Assembly (NCBI RefSeq): GCF_963678635.1
Contig: NC_087067.1
Span: forward strand, 20,396,596-20,456,595
DNA from: Symsagittifera roscoffensis
Taxonomy: Eukaryota; Xenacoelomorpha; Acoela; Convolutidae
Length of the DNA: 60,000 bases
Direction of reading: 5' to 3'
Shown: piece after piece, positions 1 to 13,800 of the stretch
Numbering within the stretch: position 1 is the stretch's first letter
Layout of the letters: each line of letters starts with the position of its first letter
Notes under the pieces: generated by a model
The model's input: only the letters and a program-made list of their open reading frames with translations
What the model was told of the DNA's origin: nothing
Databases searched by the model: none
Position numbers and translations under genes: made by a program

Positions 1-1772
1 TTAAACACTAGGCGGTACCATTCTTATCAGAATAAGTTTCCAAGCTTAAAAAAATGATTCGGAACCCGCAAAAAGTTTTTTTTTTTTTTAATTTTTTTGA
101 GCTGCTGTTAAAACCAGGCTCGCAAATAATTGTTGCCGATTTCGCAACAAAGATGATTTTTTTATAATCTTTGTACTGTTCTAGAATTCAGAAATAAATG
201 ATTACAACATAGAGCAGCTCCAAGTGCTTAGCTCATTTTGTAGATGTTTTCGCTCCAAATTTTTGATCTTCTCAATTGTTGCGGTTTCCGCGACACGTTT
301 TATTCCGCGGCAGAGTTTACGTTACAAGATATTTGCCCGTAGATTTTCCGCGAGACAGAGTTTACGTTACGAAGTATTTGCTCGTAATTTCCACGATAAC
401 TTTCTAGGTGGATTTGTCGGTCAAAATACGCCTTATTTCAAGCCTTGCTTCTGGATTCACCGGCACAAGCCCCTCAAAATAGGAGTTTTATGAAGGTACA
501 GTTTGACATGCGTCGTACACTTAGCATGAAGGTTTGGAAGAAAGATAGAAAGTTAGCGCTCGAACTTTTTTCAGAGCCACTTCGGCATTTTGATTGTTTT
601 TGATCAATTTGAGCATAATATGAAAACATGTTTTATCTGTCGTTAATTTTTACTAAGTTATGCGGGTTTTTACTTTTGCCAATTTGATTGGTTTGAGAAA
701 ATTAATGCGCCATACGTTTGGTGGTATCAACGCAGAAGTGGCGGTTCAATCCCGCTCGTAAATTGTTCCAAATTGAGTTCAATCCAGTTTTTGATACGTT
801 GTATTAATACGTTATTAGACGCTAATTACATCAGTTTAACTTATCATAGCGTTTGGGTGATTTTTTTAATACGAGAAAGAAAACCTGTTTGAATATTATT
901 ATTATTATTATCATTTTTTGATTTTCTGAAAAATTTGATAAAAGTACTCCAAAAACCTCATCAATGGGCAATCGGAAAACTAGGACTGTGCCTGATACGA
1001 GCAGCCTCTTGTCTTGTTTTGCGCTCAATTCACTCTTTTTCTTTATTTAACTTTTGTTTCAAAGGCTACAAAAATTTACTGGGCAGTATATTATGCTCAT
1101 TTTTTGAGCTAATTTTCAATGATATAAACGATGTACGAACCGGAAAAAAAAAGACTTAAGAAATAACAAACTAGCATTAACCTTTTGACAACCTTTTTTC
1201 ATCACAAATGTGGTCGGAACATTCTGTGCGCTTTCCACAGCACCAAAGGAGTTTCATCATTCAACTCTACCCATAAAGAAGTCTTCAAAGAGAAATTACA
1301 TGATAGTTTTGCCCATGCAAGCTACGTTAAGTTGCATTGTTCTACTTAAATAAAATTTGAACCTAAGAAAATAATAAAAATTGATTTGAGTCTAACTATT
1401 CGGATGAAGGCTATTACAGTCGTAAATACATACTATCATGATTCGAATAGTCATTCGTAACATTAGAAATACACATGCGACTTTTTTGGGCGAATTTAGT
1501 TTTGCTAGGAAATGATCTATGGGATTGATCCATTCTGCAAATGTGCGTGGGTTTGGAAAGAAGCCGAACTATTTAGGATAACCGAACCAAGCATTCAGAT
1601 GAAAAGAACGTTACCTTGTCCTAAATAAACAAAGCATTTTAAATAACGTAATTCTAAAAATTTTTAATTCTGAAAAAAAAAACTTTTTTTGCCATCAAAT
1701 TTAAGCTGTTTCTCGTAAATTTAAATTTTCTTCCAATGCAGATTTTGAAGAAAGCAAGAAAAAAGTTCTTAC
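1..1772. other. ANO8-like intron, open at left edge
   Basis: No exon recognised on either strand. Contains low-complexity AT runs, an ATT microsatellite near 895-910, and a short fragment of the composite repeat around 1205-1240 (TGGTCGGAAC and its neighbourhood). At 721-765 there is a T-arm-like segment (GGCGGTTCAATCCCGC), but no complete tRNA cloverleaf. Confidence 0.5.
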
Positions 1773-1853
1773 CGCGTATGTTGACATTTCACTTTCGATC
1801 GCTGCTTGGGTCAGAAATGAGTCTTTCGAAATACCATCCTCTGGGACCTTTCG
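1773..1853 (-). CDS. ANO8: ANO8-like exon 13, before TM7
   Basis: 27 codons with good splice sites (TGCAG acceptor, GTAAGA donor), ending FLTQAAIESEMSTYA. In the family this (Q..LE.EM.TY) stretch directly precedes the DDYLE..QFGYV start of TM7. I did not find the next exon within 1-1772. Confidence 0.87.
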
Positions 1854-4800
1854 CTGCAAAAACAGAAAAATTTTAAATCAAAAATGGCTTTTAATATAGT
1901 TTTTTTCTGGATTAATTAATTCATTATTTTTTAAATAAAAAAGCTCAACTTGAAAAGTAGTTTGGGGAGCAAAATTGACGAAAGAAAAACAATCACGTTT
2001 CAATTCAAACTCTGATAACTTAAAATGCTAAAAGCTGAAATTGATAATTCATTACCGGTCTAATATGAGCAGCACTGAGCATCCGTGTAAACGTTCCTGC
2101 CGCGTCATCCATTGCCCCTTTCATCACAGACTTGAACTTCTTCACGTGTTCATCAGCTGAACTTGCATTCGGATTAATTTTTTCACTGCTTTCTGATTCG
2201 CCAGAATTTTGTTCAGCAATTTCAGGCAGTGTGGCCCTAGTCGCAGACCTCGTGGTACAATTGTCGTTTTTGGATTGCGATTCCTCTGTGGCTTCGGATG
2301 TTCCGAGCACGTACGAGTGAAGATTTTCTAGTGATTCAGACGGAGGATCTCGTTTCATTGCCAGTGTTTTGTTTTCCTGATAATGATATATGGTTGCCAA
2401 ATTTTAAAAATTTGATGACACTAAAAATCATTTGAGTAACCTCAATCTCAGAAGACTTAGCAACAGGGGCAGATCAAAGACTTTCTCCATGTGGACGGGG
2501 GGACGAATTTTCAACAAAAAATGAAAGTATTGTCGATAGTTATAAAGGCCGTAAATCAGGGGCGGATCTAGGATTTTCTCGAGGGGGGGGCGGATTTTCA
2601 AAAAATTTTCCAAAATTTTGACGACCTTTTTTTTAGGTCGACCAAATTGATTTTTCGAGCTCTCCCAAAGCACTGTTTTGCCCCTATTTTGGCTAAATTT
2701 TCTGCGCCGCAGGCAAATTTTTGAAAAAACAATCAAAAGAGCCGTTTTTGGGCACTTTTGAAAAACTTTGACAAAAAAATCGCGTTTTTTTTTGGCGCGC
2801 GCTCCCCCTCAAAGTTAGTATATATTAACGCCGAAGGCGCCTTTAGAAAGTTTTAGGGTCGGTCGGCCAAAATTGGATATCTGAAAAAGTATCAAAGGGG
2901 GGACCCTTTGGGTCGGCAGGGGGTCGAATACCTGAGGAGGGGGGGGGGGGGGGGGGGGAAGGCGTCCGCTTCCCGCCCCCCCCCCTAAATCCGCCCCTGC
3001 CGTAAATTGTCAAAATTTCTACTGCAGCTCAGTCGAATCGAAATCTTAGGGTTGGATGGCCGAAAATGATGTAAAATAGTTCAAAGGAATTTTTTTTGCG
3101 GGATGAGGTAACGGTTACATAAATTGTTTCAAAGCCTATTAACATGAACAACAGGCAATTACAAAATTTTTGCTAATTCAACTCAATGAATAAAAAAACG
3201 CCTGCGTTAATTATTTTTCCGTTTTCGAGCTTTGCAGAGCAAATTACATCTCAAATTACTTTAAAAATAAATAAATGAAAAATCCGGACCAAAATTTTGT
3301 TTTCTTTGTGCTTTGAATTCCAAAAATCAAATCGAATCTTTGAACTAGAATTATTCTTACTTTGCTGAACCATTTGCAATTTAGTTATTTAAGATCCAAA
3401 TCGCTGGATCATAAGATGTTTTTTATCCCCTGGTTACTCTAAAAACTGTAGTTCTGTTTGATTATAAGTTTTGCACGTTTTTTTTTTTGCTATTTGAACT
3501 TTTTTATTGGATTTATATAAAACTAAATAAAACCTGATTAAAAAACTTAATTTTCTTCATAAGTATTCATAATTATTTTTCCAATATCATGAAAAGCACT
3601 TCTCTTTTTTGTTATACAGATGTCATATGCAATGAAGACAATGACGCAGGGGTGAAATGTCGACCAGGTGGTCTTTTTCGCGAGCATTTTTAGTTTCCTC
3701 ATAAACACTTATTGGGGTCCAAGATTGCTGTCACATTAAAAAAAACCTTGAAATTTTAAATCGAAAAACTCTCAGTGTCAAGAAAATTGGGTTTGAAAAA
3801 GGATAGCCGGTTACTGTGCAAGTAGCAGAGACTGCTGTTCCAAATATAGTCTGAAAATATATAGTTTTTTTTTGTTCACATGAGTGTCGTTTTTTTGTGA
3901 TCAAAAGATCTGAACGAAAAAATGCAGCTTAAGAAGAATCGACAGTCAAAGGAAAATTTTCAAAATTACGTATTTTTTGAAGAATTTTTTCGAATTTTTG
4001 AAGTTTTTAATTTCCAACTGGCGCTAAAAAAACCAAAAACAACTTTACATTCGAAAACTAATTTTTTACGGCCTAAATTAAGCAAAAATAAGCTATTTTT
4101 AGCCTGTTTGTTTGCATTATTTGCTCAAATTTGAACTAAAAATCAAAAGTTTTCAACCTATTTTTTTTTACTATTGGGTTAACTTCATGGAAGTTTTTTA
4201 ATGTCGTTCGAATCATAACTGAAAAGGCTTTATTACTACGATGATTATTTGATGACCGACCTATTTGGATGATTATTTGTGGTACCTAATTTTGTGTGGA
4301 AAACAAAAAGAAAAAAGAAAAAAAACTAACACACCCGAATACAAAGTTCCTCCCCATTTTTCAAATGGTCGGAACAATAATTTCGACTATTCAGACTCGT
4401 TTCGTATTCCAAATAACTCACTGCCAATCTCAAAAACAAAATATTTATGTTCAGTTCAATTCTGATCATATTTTGCGACTCGATTCGACAAGCCTAATTT
4501 CAACCATCCCAATAATCCAATTGAAGAAATAAATTAATACATTTTTGTGAAAACAAAAAATAATATTTTTAAAATTTTTACTATTAATCTTTTGATTGGA
4601 TTAGTTTGTGATACTTGACATCAAAACATATTTTTTGTTTTTTTTTAAGAAAAAAATATTAAAAAATGATGTCGGTCAAAGCACTTTTCATGAAAAAATG
4701 AGAATACTTACATTAATGCTTAGATGACCCCAAAGTTATTATCGGATTTAGAACTTAACCTGGATTTAGGTTTACGATTCAATTTAAATTCAACGAAAAC

Positions 4801-7800
4801 TTTAAAAAATGTCAAAATTGGCTACTTAAAAAGCCGAAATTATTCTGGGGAAATAGCCACCCCGATCACAAATATGCCGTCATTTTCTTCGAAAGTCGTA
4901 ACAAATGACAATTTATTGTCTCTTACGATGTGACGAATTGTCGACTGTTGCAAATTATCGTCTCATCCCGTAGAGATAATCTTAGATCCGCGCCTGTTTG
5001 AAGGTTTCGGCCACATGTAAATTTTTCATGAATCGGTAACTTTTTAAAGCTTTTTTATTCCACATGGGGAAAGTTAAAAAACATACTTGCTTCTGACATC
5101 GACCTTTTATTTAATATACTAGAACTCTTCATTTTTGCCATAGACTAACTTTTTTGAAGCTTAAAATATTTCAAGGGTTACATCGAATGCATTAATTTAA
5201 TTTGAATAAAAGCTGCAAAGCAGCGGTAACCCAGGAATAAAACTTATTAAAACGGATTTTAAGAACTTCAATAATAAATCGATGGTTATTAGGACATTGA
5301 TTATTAATCTGGGATGTTACCTGGGCCATGACAACTGATCGGGACAGCTTCTCGGTTTTGAACTGGTTCATGAAGAAAGGAACGAACACTTCTTTGAAGT
5401 TGCCGACTAGTTGTCGAGTTATCAACAGGGCTGCGAGGAACTGAAATAGTGACCTTATTTCTATAAGCAACTTAGAAAATAACCAAAAACTTCAGTCAAC
5501 AAAGAATTTACGTGTCTAGTTTTGCCCGAACATTTTTATCGGTGTCAAAAAGGAGAACAAAAAATTTTGAGATTTGAGCTAAAATATGGCAAAAAAGGAA
5601 CATTTTTTGAAGTAAAAAATTTGACGAAAAAATTTGATGAATTATAAACTGTTTTTGCCGCGGAATGCAAAGCATACATTGAACTTATTTGATTTACTAT
5701 AAATTATTTACACAGCATACAAACTGCATTTCGCAAACACAAGTAAGAAAACGGCAAACGATGGCTCCAAAAAGACAAAGAAAATAAATAAAGAACGAAA
5801 AAGCAGAAATAAGATTTGAAAAAACTTGCCATCTGCAGGAATCGAACCTGTTACCAACTGTTCTTACCTCTTTGAGTCTGGTCATGTCTCTGAGGTAGAA
5901 GGCAATGTAGAAGAGGGAGAAGAAGTTGTTCGTGAAGTGGAACTGAAAAAACACACAAACAACTGTCTGTAACTTTGTTGATAACTCGACAACTGTCTGC
6001 CCGGGGTGACCTCCATAGACCAAAAATGCTAATCATACAATTCCATAAACTAAGTCTATGAAAAAATACTAATCATACAAAATTCATACATTTTGCTAAA
6101 ATGGTGTCGTCGAATTTTCGAACAACTTTTCTCTTGTTTTGGCATAAAATTCGGTGTATCGTACTAAATAAAAAAGAAAAACTTTTTGTCAAAAAAATGC
6201 TAGTCATACAATTTCCATATATGGAAAATGGTTCGCTAGCATTTTTTTGATGGCGACGATAAAAATTTTACTAAGTATTTTTGAAATTGCCACCAAAAAT
6301 TTTTTTGTGTTTTTTTGGTCAACCCGGGTGTAAGCTTTGACTAATTTTTGTTATTATATATCAATTGTACATCTGCGTTATCACCTGAACACCTATCACA
6401 AACCTTCAGTTTGACTTACCAACGCATTCACTCATATTTGCTTTCTATGCTCCATCTTTAACAAGGTGGCTATGCGCGCGGATCTAGAATTTTTTCGAGG
6501 TCGGACAAGGGGCTGTTTTTCAAAAAAGGGGCTGTTTTTGTCGCATTTTTTTAAGTTCGACCAAATTGAATTTTTTATATCTCCTTAAAAACAACTAAAA
6601 CCTTTTTGCTAAAAAAAATATCTGCACTCAAGCACACTTTTGAGAAAACGTGTTAAAAAAACTGTTTTTGAACACTTTTTGGAATACATTTGGACATTTT
6701 TGGAGCTAAAAATTTGCGTTAACCAGTGCGCACTACTTCATCAAAATTAGTGTATATTTGTACAAAATGCGCCTTTTAAAATTGGTCAAACAAAATTTAA
6801 GGTTGCACAAAAGTGGCGAAGGGTTCTATTTGCGAGTATCTAACTTGTAAAATAACCTCATTTGTACAAGTAACCTAACTTTTTAGAGTTATAGTTAATT
6901 GCAATTTGGGCGATTGAAAAGTATACAGCTTTGTATAATATGAACTTACTATTCCCAGTTTGACAATGAGTCCATTCCTGTGATGCTGCTCGCTTCTGTA
7001 GTTCTCTGAAAACAACGAAGTTCTGGTTCAAGATCCACTTTGATCCAGACGGGTGGCTTAAGGAAACCTTTTTTTACCACGGAAATAGATTACATCCTTT
7101 TTGTAGGGCTTAATTAGATCTTTTTGAAAGCTGCACATTTTAAAGTAAAGAGACAGTACACGTCTTAGGCTTAACATTTCGAAGATAAAATCAACTTAAT
7201 CAAATTGTCATCAATCATATTTTTTGTTTTTTAGCCATACCAATTGTGCAGCAACGTACGCCCCCCCCCCCTCCTGCAACAAACTTCCTTTGCCCCATAC
7301 CTTTGTCGTTTAGGAATATAACTGTTTTCTGGTAGAAGTCGCCCGAGAGGAACACGAGCACAGACAGGAGTATTTTAGGCAACATCCTCATCACTCCCCA
7401 CTCACTGTTTTTGTCCATCCAGTTCTGCAGCTGCACAAAAACACAAATATAGCCAACATACAATTTGAAAAGAGTCAAAAAACGCAAGTAGACAAAAAAT
7501 ACTGACTTAATTTTTTGAAAAAAAAATCTCTTTTGAACTTTCGAACTTCTACAAAACATAGGCCTTAAAGCTCTTAGAATTTCCAGAAAAAATTATAGTT
7601 GACATTTTTTTGAAAAACAACCCAATTTGAGAAAACTGGATCAATCAGTAAAATTTTTATTTCGCTGGGAAATCTGATAGTCAGATTCCATTTTCAAAAT
7701 TAGAATTTAATTTCGCTGTTCGATAGTAGAGTTTTTAGTTTGCCTTCTATTTCACATAGGAAACGAAATGAGTTTAAAAAGAAATCAGAATTCAGCACGG

Positions 7801-10800
7801 AGGCGAAGTTGCGCTTCGCAAAGTCTTGCGAGAAACGACCAATTGCGAGAAACGGCCACAACAAAAAGGCAGCTACAGTTACTATTAAACTGCCAATGTT
7901 ATGCAGCAAAAATTCGATAAAAAAAGCAAAATTATTTTAATGCTCCAGATATGAATATCCGACCTACTAATTAGGAATCTCACGTCCTCTCATTTGCGCC
8001 AAGGTTGCTTACAAGTAAACTAATGGCCCAGCTATAGCTGAATCTAGCTGTTCTAATATTTTTAATCACACTTTGTGCTGATTCGGAAATGCGTAATTTT
8101 CAAAGTTTCAAAAAATGGACTTCACGACATACCCTAGTGTATTTTTGCTCAAGTAGGGTTCAAGCGACTTTTTGAAAAAAAAAACACTTCTACTTGCTCT
8201 TTCAACTAAAGTCTTTATCTCAGATTTTGCTGGGTAGCTTTCAAAAAAGAGTGGAAAGGATTCCAAAAATCTATCAACTTTTGCTGCACCCATAATTTTT
8301 TCTCTACTAAAGCATGGGAATAGCCTCTGCTTTCCACACCATGGTTTTTAGATTGAAAATGTTTCCCTCCTGATTTTGTAGATTGAGTCCTTAGTATCAA
8401 ATTACGCTAATAGTTTTCGAGAAAAGTCACGAAAATTCTTTAAAAAAAAAACTTAAAAAGGAATTTTCCGAAAAACATGAGTATTGCTTTTTCAAACAAT
8501 TTAAACAGGTGAAAAGATCACGCAAGGCAAAATCCAAGCGATGAACTATCAACAACAGATTCATCAGGTTAGTTTTTGAAAAATGAATGATTTTTTCAAA
8601 CAACGTGCAAAATGTCAAAAATTGGACATTTTCTAAGGCCATACTTCTTTCTAAAAGGCAAGGCGTAGCCGCTTGCCCGAATGAGGTTCGCATATCTGAT
8701 TTTATTTTCCAGTTAAACCCCTAATCTCCAATTTTTCAGGGTAGTTTTTGAGAAAAAACAAGAGTTTCAAAAATAAACATATGGCAAAAACGGGCTTGTT
8801 TGAGGCCATAATTTTTTTCTGCCAAATTTAGGTAATAGCCGCTTGAAAAAAGGATATCTCATAAGTTGTTATTTCGATTGTAACCTTCATCTCTGGTTTG
8901 TGCATTTAAATTTTGAGAAAACGAAAAAAATCGAAAGAAGTAGGCCAAAAATCCCCCTACTGAATGATTCGAAGGCCGTAGAACGTGACGTAAAATGAAA
9001 AGAGTCTAGCGAAGTATGCATGCACATAGCAGAGAAGCCGGTTTTTTTATTGATACTTTTTTTTGAAAATCGGCCCACTGGTTTTCGAAAAAAAAAGAAA
9101 TTTCTCCCAAAATGTTTATAAAATTCCAAAGCGTTGCAAAAAAGCGAAAAACAACAGATCCCGTACATTTTCATAATACATGTTTATTGAAATAGGACCT
9201 AACACTAGCCAAGAATAAAGCAGCAACATACTTCATTAAATTGTTTATGCTTAACATAACCTAAATTTGAACAAATTGAAATATACCAAAAGTGTCACCA
9301 AAATAAGCATTTTTACTTGCGACTTGGATTGGAAAAAAACAAGGTTTGTACTAAAAGAATCGCTTCGCAAGTGTAAACAGCGAAAAACTAAACTCAAGCT
9401 TTTAAGACTTTTCCTGACAAAAAAAAAACGGAAAAAATGATCAGGATCTGTAAAAGAGTCTATACGTTCATTTCTTTTAATAATATAACTCTAGCTTGCA
9501 AGACATGGTCGTTTTTAGGTATTTCGCAGGCCATTTTAGTTTAAAAAACTTGTTGACTTCTGCTGCGTAATCAAGTTTGTTTTATCAAAATTCTTGTAAC
9601 TGAGGTATTTCCCATGGTGATTTTTTTTCCTTTTCAAATTGAAAACTTTCATTTTCGTCTAAATAATTACTAAATCGTTTGTTTTCATTTTGTTTATTCT
9701 GAGGACAGCTTTAAGGAATGGTATCTTTAAATTTTCGTAAATTTAAATTTAAATTTTTAGCAGTTTCGGTAAGCAGTTTCAGTTTTTTGCAGTTTTGGTT
9801 AGCAGTTTCTAAGAGATGAGCGAGAACTAATTAGTAGACAGCAACTGATAGATGACTCACCTCGAAAGTGACGAACATGGATCCGAACACGACTACTAGA
9901 CTGAGTCCGAGGGTGGGGATGGTGACGAAGGCGATGAACAGGAGGCGCTTCCAGTTGGGATAGAACAACTCATATCTACTAGTGATGTCATTGTACTGAC
10001 GTGTACCCTGCAAACAAAGTTTCAACGGTCAAAAAGAAAAGTCAAATATTGATAGTCGGCTATATTTTATGAACTTTTAATTGCCCGCTGAGTTGTTGGA
10101 TTATTCGACTCCAAAGAAAAATTTGAAATCATCAAAAAATCAATAAATTTATAACACATGTCTTATTCTTCAAAATACGAAAACTGTAATTTTATCACTT
10201 CAGTTTTTTTCACTTAAGTCATTGAGGTGGTAATACTCTGTGCTTCTTGCACAGCAACCAAATGTCCAAAATTTTTTGTTTCAAAATTAATGAAGCATCT
10301 TCATAAAGTTTGCATGAAAAGATTTTGATTTGGGGTATTATGACCGGCTCAACTGACCTTGAAAAGGGCCCTGGGGTACTGGAGCATCTCAGACTGATTG
10401 TCCAGGGTTCCCCAAGTGTATGCCAGTGCACTGGACTTGCGCTTCCAGAACTCCAAGAATAGAGTAACCCAGACTACATTGAGAATTGAGAATAGGACGG
10501 CAAACAAGTCCGACAGGTACTAAGGCAGAACGAGCAAGCGTTCAGATCAGGGCCGGATTTAAGGGGGGGGGGGGCGATGACGCCAATCTCGATCAAGGAT
10601 TCAAGCCACTCACCAAGCTAAGTATACCCCGTTTGGCATCGTCTTACGACATCCATTTTCAGGCAATTTTTCTAACGGCGCCTTCGTTATTAATATATAC
10701 TAACTAAATTCGGAACGCCTAAATTCGGAACGCGCGCCGAATTTAGGCGTTTTTTTAAAAAAAATTCGCCTGCGGCGCTGCTATTTTGGTCAAAATAGGG

Positions 10801-13800
10801 TTTTTATAGTGTCCTGGGAGTGCTAGAAAAACCAATTTGGTTAACCTAAAATAAAAAAAGGTCAATAATTTGGATTTTTTTTGAAAACCCGAACCCGACC
10901 GCCCCCCCCCCCCCCAGCCTCGAGAAACTTCTAGATCCACCCCTGGGCAGATATTCCGTAAAATTTGACTTTTGAACTTTTATAGAAACAATATGTAGAT
11001 TTATACAACTACAATCATTTCAACATTTTTTTTATTTTCATTTTCTCCCGTTCCTTGAATTGATACTGGCTGTTTTTTTGAATAAAATTGACACTTTTGA
11101 CCGCAAAAAAATTCTATTTTGATAATAAGGAAACCTGATCGGCTGATATCCACCAGAGAAGAGATCCAATGAGGGCGGGGATAGTGAGCCACCAGGTGTA
11201 GTATCCGAGCCATGCAAAGTAGAAGGCGATCTCAACCCCAAAGTAGTCTTTCACCATGTCTGAACAGGAAAACAGTGAAGAAATAGTAGAAGACAATACT
11301 TCCACCAAATATTCTCAGTACTAAGACCAAATCTACATATTTTTGGGATCTGAATCACGACCAACAGACTTTTTAAAATGAGACCAGACTTGAATCTCTA
11401 TGGCCGTTCTTTGAGGTACTACAAACTGCACAAACAAGCCGTCTGTCACAGTTCGTTACTGCTCTTTGAGAGTGTTTGTAACAAAAACTTAAGGTTGTCG
11501 ATTATTTGAATTAAGATTCCCCGGAAAGGAAAGTTTTTTGAATACAAATTTATGAAGGCGCGGCCAAAATTTCGAGAAAAGTGTGCAAAAACGCAACTTT
11601 CTTACTTTTTCGGAAGAACTTTCACCTGAAATTCACAAATGGTGTGTGGTAGTATACATTGTAAAACTGTCGTAATAATTTTTCTCACCGATTGGTTGTT
11701 TCCAGTGAGATACATGTATCCACTTTTCCACTAGGTCCTGCATTCCCTCTTTCTCGTGCAGGGGGAACAGCTGACTCACCACTCCCATCGCCTCCAGCAC
11801 AGCAACTGCACAAATTCAATCTATATCATTTTTTACTTTAAAGATTAAGACCTTGAAAAATACTTGGCTTTAACACATCCAGTGTTCACCGTCGGTTCTG
11901 GTCGTTTATAAATTTTAATGAAATTGAACATTTCACGGGCTGTAGTTATCGAAACTGGTCCAAGTAACTTTAAAATCCACTGAAGTCCACTGGTTACAGC
12001 ATAAAGTTGATTTGCAACCAATTACTTTAATCTTTAATAAAGCTCTGCTCTCTTGATACCAATACAGCTAGGTTTGGTTGCTTCCTAGGTTTTTCTCAAA
12101 CTAACTGATAGGCTAATCTTTAATACTAAATTCGATTGTAACAAGGATAGCTGGTTGCTGTGCACGTAGCACAGGTGGTTCCGACCATATTCGTAAAAAA
12201 ATAGAAAAAAAAATTGTTTTCAGTTTTCTACAAATTAGTGTCATTTTTAGTGGGTCGTGTGATTCAAAAACAATACGATCGCGTAGAAAATTGGTAAATT
12301 AGGGATGATCGACAACATTTGTTTCCAAAAAAAGACACAAAGGCAAAGCTGCGCTTCGCAAACACTTGCGAGAACACGACCACCAAAAAAGCAGCTCTAT
12401 CAAATGAAATAAAATCAAGGAGAAATAAGCCTCGAATTAGCAAAAACTCGACAACGTGTAGGATTCAAACCTACCAAAAGAACCAAAGTAGACTCAATTT
12501 TGCATGTAATAATTTCGAAGATAACAAAACAAACTGAAGGCATCCACACTAACTTTGCATGTAACAAATCGCAAAGCATAAAGCCACATTATGTATAAAT
12601 TAGCATTTCAAAAAATTGCAAGATAAATTGAGCTAGAAAAAATCTGAAATCAAGTTTTTAAAATTGTTATGTAGTTTGAAACAAATAGCTTTTTTCGGTC
12701 CATTTGAATAATTAAAAACGAATCAACTGTGTTAACTTATTGCTATTCGAATGTCAAAGCACATGCTATCAAAAAGCTGTAGAGGTGCCTCAAAAGTGGC
12801 ACTAATGTTTGGGACTTAGGTTGCAAAAAAGAAGGTTCGTACTAATAAACTCGTTTCGCAAATTTAAATAAAAAACAAAAAACAAAAAAAAACTTAGAAA
12901 AAGAAAAATTTATTATGATTTTTAATAGCACAACATTATTAATTTTTTTAAGCAAAACTTTTTGTCTCACAAACGGTAAATGAAGCACCCAAAACTCGAT
13001 CACATTGCTCGCTGGAAATTAGACTAAATCTCAAAAAGTTCGAAGTAGTTTTTCTCGACACTGGGACTTTTTTTGAAAATTTTCAAGCGTTGTTCTAATC
13101 ACGACTGAAAGGGGCTTTGCTATTATAAATCACTCGACCCATTCCAATGATTATCTATGGTACCTGATTTTGCGAGGAAAAACAAAAAAAACTAAAACAC
13201 AACCGAATATGAAATTCCTCCCCAGTTTTCAAATGGTTGGAACAAAAAAAATAATAAATAAATAAAACACATCCGAATTTAAAATTCCTCCCCAATTTCA
13301 ATGGTCAGAACAATTATATACCAATGAGCTCAGTTTAGGTACGATTAAAACTAGTTTGACTATGCCTGGTACTAACTGATAGGCTGGTCTTCTAGGAAGT
13401 GTATGTTGTCGAAGGGAGTCTCCTCTTCCTCTGAGGCCTTGATCCCATTCAGAATGTCCAGGATCAGAAACTGTCTCTCTTGCGAGAGAAAGAAAAGGTC
13501 TTCGTCCTCTACCTGAAAATGACCGACTTCGAAACTAAAATTCGTATAGCCGATGATGTTGTGTTTGCACTGATGTTTTGAGTTAATATTTAAAAAAAAC
13601 GCCCGAAACCCAAAACGTGTCAAAATTTTTTCTCAAAGGTTAAATTTTCTGTGGTCAATACTGATGCAAAAAAATCAATTCGTTTTTGTGGCTTTTAAAA
13701 GTTACAACTAAATTTCTGTTCATCATTTTAAACTGAAAAATTCAAGCTTCCTAATTTGGCCCTTGGCTATAATATTTTACGTTTCCTTTTCCCTCGAGTT

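Noticed and set aside
5830-5862. B-box-like GGTTCGATTCCTGC on the minus strand, possible tRNA
   Set aside because: No acceptor, D or anticodon arm fits; the upstream part is the ANO8 TM5 exon.
10540-10953. 8-bp target duplication for MITE copy 2
   Set aside because: Flanks (GTTCAGAT and GGCAGATA) do not align as an octamer; the ends may be eroded.
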